Below the pieces are notes generated by a model. The model had not been told where the DNA came from. It saw nothing but the letters and a program-made list of their open reading frames with translations, and made no database searches. This document shows positions 7,476 to 10,791 of a stretch of 10,791 nucleotides of DNA, piece after piece. The position numbers and the translations under genes are program-made. Source of the stretch: Acidobacteriota bacterium (GTDB taxonomy: Bacteria; Acidobacteriota; Terriglobia; Acidiferrales; UBA7541); assembly GCA_003161495.1 (NCBI GenBank), contig PMOP01000300.1, forward strand, positions 2,239 through 13,029, read 5' to 3'. The number at the start of each line of letters is the position of its first letter. The stretch's first letter is position 1.

Positions 7476-7506
7476 TGGGCAATAGGGACGAGAGACAGGA
7501 GCCAGC

Positions 7507-9606
7507 ATGAGCGTAACCGACACCAGTGCATCGATTCACAACGCCGCCACGCCAATGGAGATGCTGTGCATCAATACGATCCGCACGCTTTCCATGGACG
7601 CTGTGCAGGCCGCCAATTCCGGACATCCCGGCACGCCCATGGCGATGGCGCCGCTTGCTTACTGTTTGTGGCGGGAATTTCTGCGCTACGATCCGAACGA
7701 TCCGCTGTGGCCCAATCGCGACCGCTTCGTTCTCTCCGCGGGACACGCTTCCATGCTCCTATATTCTGTCCTGCATCTTGCGGCGGTTAAAGAGGCCGGA
7801 AAAAATCTCGAAATTCTCGATGGGCCCGCCGTGCGGCTTGAGGACATCAAGAATTTTCGGCAACTCGGGAGCCGCTGCCCAGGCCATCCGGAATCGCACC
7901 TGACGACGGGCGTCGAGACGACTACCGGCCCGCTGGGCCAGGGTTACGCGAACAGCGTGGGGATGGCGCTTGCCGGAAAATGGCTCGTAACACGATATAA
8001 TCAGCCGGGGTTTGAGGACATTTACAATTTCAACGTGTTCGCGCTAGGCGGCGACGGCTGCATGATGGAGGGCATTTCCAGCGAAGCGGCCTCGCTCGCC
8101 GGGCACCTGAAGCTTTCCAATCTTTGCTGGATCTATGACAGCAACCGCATCACCATCGAAGGCGGCACGCCGCTCGCATTTTCCGAAGACGTAGCCGCGC
8201 GATTCGCCGCTTACGGATGGAATGTCGCGCACGTGACCGATGCGAACGACCTGGACATGATTCGGGCTGGTTTTCGCACGTTCCTCGCGACGGGTGACCG
8301 CCCGACTCTCATTATTGTAAACAGCCACATCGGCTGGGGCTCGCCGCACAAGCAGGACACCAAGGAAGCACACGGTGAAGCGCTCGGTGAAGAGGAAGTT
8401 AAACTGACCAAGCGCTTCTACGGCTGGCCGGAGGACGCGAAATTTCTGATTCCCGACGGCGTGTACGAACAGTTCCGGAAGGGAATCGGAGCGCGTGGGA
8501 AAACGGAGCGCGATCGTTGGACGGCGCGACTCGCCGAATACCGTGCCGCGCATCCCGAGCTGGCCAATGAAATTTCGCTGATGGAACACCGGCAACTTCC
8601 TGCCGGCTGGGATAAGGAATTACCGACGTTTCCCGCCGATGCGAAGGGACTTGCCACGCGCGATTCCTCCGCCAAAGTTGAAAACGCGATTGCAAAAAAT
8701 GTTCCGTGGATGATTGGCGGTTCGGCCGATCTCGCGCCCTCGACTAAAACTTTGCTCACCTTCGAGCCGGCAACCGGATTTCAGCCCGGCAATTATGCGG
8801 GCCGGAATTTGCACTTCGGCATTCGCGAGCACGCCATGGCCGCGGCGATTAACGGCATGAGCCTGACCAAGGTGCGCCCATTCGGCGCCACGTTTTTTGT
8901 TTTTACCGATTACATGCGCGGCGGCTTGCGGCTCAGCGCGATCATGGGAATTCCGGTGATCTATATTCTGACGCACGATTCGATCGGCGTCGGCGAGGAT
9001 GGGCCGACTCATCAGCCGATCGAGCACTTGGCGATCGCGCGCGCCACGCCCGGCCTGCTCACATTGCGGCCTGCGGACGCGAACGAAGTGGTCGAAGCAT
9101 GGAAAGTAGTCATGCAGCTGCAGCACGAGCCGGCGCTGCTCGTTTTGACGCGCCAAGGGGTGCCCACGCTCGATCGCGCGCGATTCGCCCCAGCCGCAGG
9201 ACTCGTGCGCGGAGCGTATGTTCTCGCCGCCGAAAAGGCCGGAACGCGTCCCGATGTGCTGCTGCTGGCCACGGGCAGCGAAGTTTCGCTGTGCGTCGAG
9301 GCGTTCGAGCAGCTGGCGAAAGAGGGAATTCAGGCGCGCGTTATCAGCATGCCGTCGTGGGAGCTGTTCGAGAAACAGGATCAGGCGTACCGCGATTCCG
9401 TTCTGCCGCCTGCCGTGAAGGCGCGCGTTTCCGTGGAAATGGCCACGACCTTCGGCTGGGAGCGCTACGTTGGCATGTCGGGCCGCAGCATCGGAATGCA
9501 CAGCTTCGGCGCTTCGGCGCCCATCAAGGCGCTGCAGAAACATTTCGGCTTCACTGTCGAAAATGTAGTGGCCGCCGCGAAGGAACAGATTCAGTCCGTC
9601 AAGTAG
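7507..9606 (+). CDS. tkt: Transketolase
   Basis: Thiamine-diphosphate enzyme moving two-carbon ketol units between sugar phosphates in the non-oxidative pentose phosphate pathway; cytoplasmic. 699 residues, somewhat longer than the usual ~660. AGGAG at 7497-7501 sits five bases before the ATG. The pyrophosphate domain shows [13 protein letters not shown] (His40), LSAGHASML (His80), [22 protein letters not shown] (125-146) and the ThDP/Mg motif GDG (182-184) to N213 in [11 protein letters not shown]. Next come [13 protein letters not shown] (substrate-binding His289), the pyrimidine domain with catalytic Glu441 in [17 protein letters not shown], and [18 protein letters not shown] (His502). LTRQGVP and a C-terminal domain ending AKEQIQSVK follow. 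All key residues I can place are present, so it should be active. The glycine of the usual GHGSML is alanine here. The stop codon (TAG, 9604-9606) lies inside the first bases of REPIN-like element 3. The pgi gene follows after 88 bases. Confidence 0.97.
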   Translation: MSVTDTSASIHNAATPMEMLCINTIRTLSMDAVQAANSGHPGTPMAMAPLAYCLWREFLRYDPNDPLWPNRDRFVLSAGHASMLLYSVLHLAAVKEAGKNLEILDGPAVRLEDIKNFRQLGSRCPGHPESHLTTGVETTTGPLGQGYANSVGMALAGKWLVTRYNQPGFEDIYNFNVFALGGDGCMMEGISSEAASLAGHLKLSNLCWIYDSNRITIEGGTPLAFSEDVAARFAAYGWNVAHVTDANDLDMIRAGFRTFLATGDRPTLIIVNSHIGWGSPHKQDTKEAHGEALGEEEVKLTKRFYGWPEDAKFLIPDGVYEQFRKGIGARGKTERDRWTARLAEYRAAHPELANEISLMEHRQLPAGWDKELPTFPADAKGLATRDSSAKVENAIAKNVPWMIGGSADLAPSTKTLLTFEPATGFQPGNYAGRNLHFGIREHAMAAAINGMSLTKVRPFGATFFVFTDYMRGGLRLSAIMGIPVIYILTHDSIGVGEDGPTHQPIEHLAIARATPGLLTLRPADANEVVEAWKVVMQLQHEPALLVLTRQGVPTLDRARFAPAAGLVRGAYVLAAEKAGTRPDVLLLATGSEVSLCVEAFEQLAKEGIQARVISMPSWELFEKQDQAYRDSVLPPAVKARVSVEMATTFGWERYVGMSGRSIGMHSFGASAPIKALQKHFGFTVENVVAAAKEQIQSVK

Positions 9607-9678
9607 GACGGGCTTCAGCCTGTCCGGTTTTGATTTTCTTCGCCGAACCGAAAACCGACAGGCTGAAGCCCGTCCTAC
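9603..9678. repeat. REPIN-like element 3 (inverted pair of GTAG hairpins) overlapping the tkt stop
   Basis: Two perfect 22-base inverted arms (9603-9624 and 9657-9678) separated by 32 bases, with outer ends GTAG and CTAC. The left arm folds as GGACGGGCT-TC-AGCCTGTCC with one G-T wobble. The right arm, read on the minus strand, has the same fold. The spacer begins CGGTTTT and ends CGAAAACC, the same eight bases that end the element 1 spacer. The TAG inside the opening GTAG serves as the transketolase stop codon. The element fills nearly the whole tkt-pgi gap, ending seven bases before the pgi ribosome site. Confidence 0.82.
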
Positions 9679-9694
9679 TAAAACCAGGAGTCCC

Positions 9695-10791
9695 ATGGAC
9701 GAATTCGAGCTTTGGAAACGTTACCGCAAGTATTTTTGCCGCGTCGATTCGCTCGACCTCTCGCTGGATATCAGCCGCATGCATTTCGACGAGGCGTTTC
9801 TCGCCTCGATGGAACCCGCCATGCAAAAAGCGTTCAAGGACATGGACGCTTTGGAAAGCGGCGCGATCGCCAATCCTGACGAAAAGCGAATGGTGGGCCA
9901 TTACTGGCTGCGCTCGCCGCAGCTCGCGCCCACGAAAGATATCGCCCTGGAAATCACCGGCACTGTCGAATCCATTCAAAAATTTGCCGCCGGCGTGCAC
10001 TCGGGAAAAATCAAGCCGCCCAAGGCGGAACGATTCACGCAGGTGCTGGCAATCGGCATCGGCGGCTCGGCGCTCGGCCCCATGTTTGTCGGCGATGCGC
10101 TCGGTGAACCTTCTTCCGACCGCATGAAAATGCATTTCATCGACAACACCGATCCGGACGGCATCGCGCGCATGATGGAAACGCTGAAGGGTCTTCTTCC
10201 CGAAACGCTCGTCATCGTGACCAGCAAAAGCGGCGGGACTCCGGACACGCGCAACGGTATGGTGGTTGTTGCCGAGGCCTATCGCGAAGTGCATTTGAAT
10301 TTCGCGCCTCATGCTGTCGCGGTCACCATGGCCGGATCGCATTTGGACAAACTCGCGGCATCGGAATCGTGGCTTGCGCGCATTCCCATGTTCGATTGGG
10401 TTGGCGGCCGCACGAGCGAGCTTTCGGCCGTGGGCTTGCTTCCCGCGGCATTGCAGGGAATCGATATCGTCCGCATGCTCGCCGGTGCCGCGGCCTGCGA
10501 CGCCGCCACGCGCGTTCATGAAACGCGGCGCAATCCCGCTGCGCTGATGGCTTTGATGTGGTATGTCGCAACGGACGGAAAAGGAAAGAAAGACCTGGTC
10601 GTTCTGCCGTACAAGGATCGCTTGCTTTTATTCAGCCGCTATTTGCAGCAGCTGGTAATGGAATCGCTCGGTAAATCGCTCGATCTCGATGGCCGCCGCG
10701 TCGAGCAGGGAATAGCTGTGTACGGAAATAAAGGATCCACCGACCAGCACGCTTTCGTGCAGCAATTGCGCGACGGCGTGAATAATTTCTT
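9695..10791 (+). CDS. pgi: Glucose-6-phosphate isomerase (3' partial)
   Basis: Interconverts glucose 6-phosphate and fructose 6-phosphate; cytoplasmic. The frame is open from the ATG at 9695 to the window edge, giving 365 codons, so perhaps the last third is missing (family ~450-550 residues). AGGAG at 9686-9690 lies four bases upstream of the start. Paired SIS-type sugar-isomerase features are visible: [11 protein letters not shown] (119-129), [11 protein letters not shown] (175-185, phosphate-binding loop), [16 protein letters not shown] (235-250), [18 protein letters not shown] (316-333, whose Glu323 corresponds to the catalytic Glu of the rabbit enzyme's MESNGK motif) and [18 protein letters not shown] (344-361, with the ring-opening His352). 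The GSTDQH form is, from memory, typical of the cyanobacterial-like PGI subgroup, not the E. coli type. It follows tkt in the same direction, linking pentose phosphate and glycolytic intermediates. The 88-base gap is almost all REPIN-like element 3. Confidence 0.95.
   Translation, partial: MDEFELWKRYRKYFCRVDSLDLSLDISRMHFDEAFLASMEPAMQKAFKDMDALESGAIANPDEKRMVGHYWLRSPQLAPTKDIALEITGTVESIQKFAAGVHSGKIKPPKAERFTQVLAIGIGGSALGPMFVGDALGEPSSDRMKMHFIDNTDPDGIARMMETLKGLLPETLVIVTSKSGGTPDTRNGMVVVAEAYREVHLNFAPHAVAVTMAGSHLDKLAASESWLARIPMFDWVGGRTSELSAVGLLPAALQGIDIVRMLAGAAACDAATRVHETRRNPAALMALMWYVATDGKGKKDLVVLPYKDRLLLFSRYLQQLVMESLGKSLDLDGRRVEQGIAVYGNKGSTDQHAFVQQLRDGVNNF

Larger units (their letters stand above)
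7207..7506. other. Divergent intergenic control region
   Basis: 300 bases between the divergent starts of the LVIVD gene and transketolase, so promoters for both should lie here. It contains no convincing gene and no REPIN-like element. It does contain several inverted repeats: 7230-7248, 7346-7357 (ACGGCCGGCCGT, a perfect 12-base palindrome), an imperfect long one at about 7369-7420, and 7456-7475 overlapping a candidate -10 box. Confidence 0.75.

Noticed and set aside
7380..7790. Small plus-strand frame upstream of and overlapping tkt
   Set aside because: It runs out of frame into the well-supported transketolase start, has no good ribosome site, and has no recognisable protein features.
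4274..9678. The three palindromic elements as a CRISPR array or as one repeat family
   Set aside because: They lie kilobases apart, have different cores, and lack regular unique spacers. They share only architecture and short flanks.
8620..10519. Long minus-strand frames (8620-9696 and 9599-10519) opposite tkt and pgi
   Set aside because: Both are shadows of conserved enzymes. Their Arg/His/Gly-rich translations show no motifs, and they share REPIN-derived ends.
1..10791. A defence system, toxin-antitoxin pair, prophage or biosynthetic cluster
   Set aside because: All sizeable intervals are accounted for by surface, transport and central-metabolism genes or short spacers. No nuclease, transposase, integrase or synthase motif was seen.

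Overview
The window looks like a piece of an Acidobacteriota chromosome, most likely Acidobacteriia/Terriglobia. The basis is family resemblance recalled from memory, not a search. The first gene has kelch repeats, then IPT/TIG domains, then an Ig-like domain, then a membrane/lipobox-like tail, an architecture I associate with acidobacterial surface proteins. The second gene resembles a conserved secreted family I associate with the same phylum. DNA is moderately GC-rich, genes are closely packed, and Shine-Dalgarno sites of the AGGAG type are clear.

Layout: (1) 1-3267, plus strand, the 3' part of a large kelch/IPT surface protein whose start lies before the window. (2) About 3336-4208, plus strand, a secreted protein of unknown function. 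(3) 4354-5370, minus strand, a Tat-exported TRAP-type (DctP-like) solute receptor with no membrane subunits in view. (4) 5506-7206, minus strand, a Tat-exported LVIVD-type beta-propeller, upstream of and co-directional with the receptor. (5) 7207-7506, a 300 bp divergent control region with several inverted repeats. (6) 7507-9606, plus strand, a complete transketolase. (7) 9695 to the end, plus strand, the first 365 codons of glucose-6-phosphate isomerase. The last two genes form a sugar-phosphate unit joining the non-oxidative pentose phosphate pathway to upper glycolysis. The minus-strand pair may be a periplasmic solute-capture/binding module.

The main structure not explained by genes is a set of three REPIN-like elements at 4274-4349, 5404-5478 and 9603-9678. 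They are 76, 75 and 76 bp long. Each is a pair of hairpin-forming arms in inverted orientation, with GTAG at the outer 5' end and CTAC at the outer 3' end. The hairpin cores are unrelated between the three elements. They occupy every spacer longer than 80 bp except the divergent promoter region. This matches the known design of REP sequences mobilised by REP-associated tyrosine transposases (RAYTs), and suggests that several REP families coexist in this genome. In the middle element the two arms differ at exactly two bases that pair with each other, which is direct evidence that the single-arm hairpin is maintained. I see no CRISPR array, defence system, tRNA, rRNA or intact transposase.
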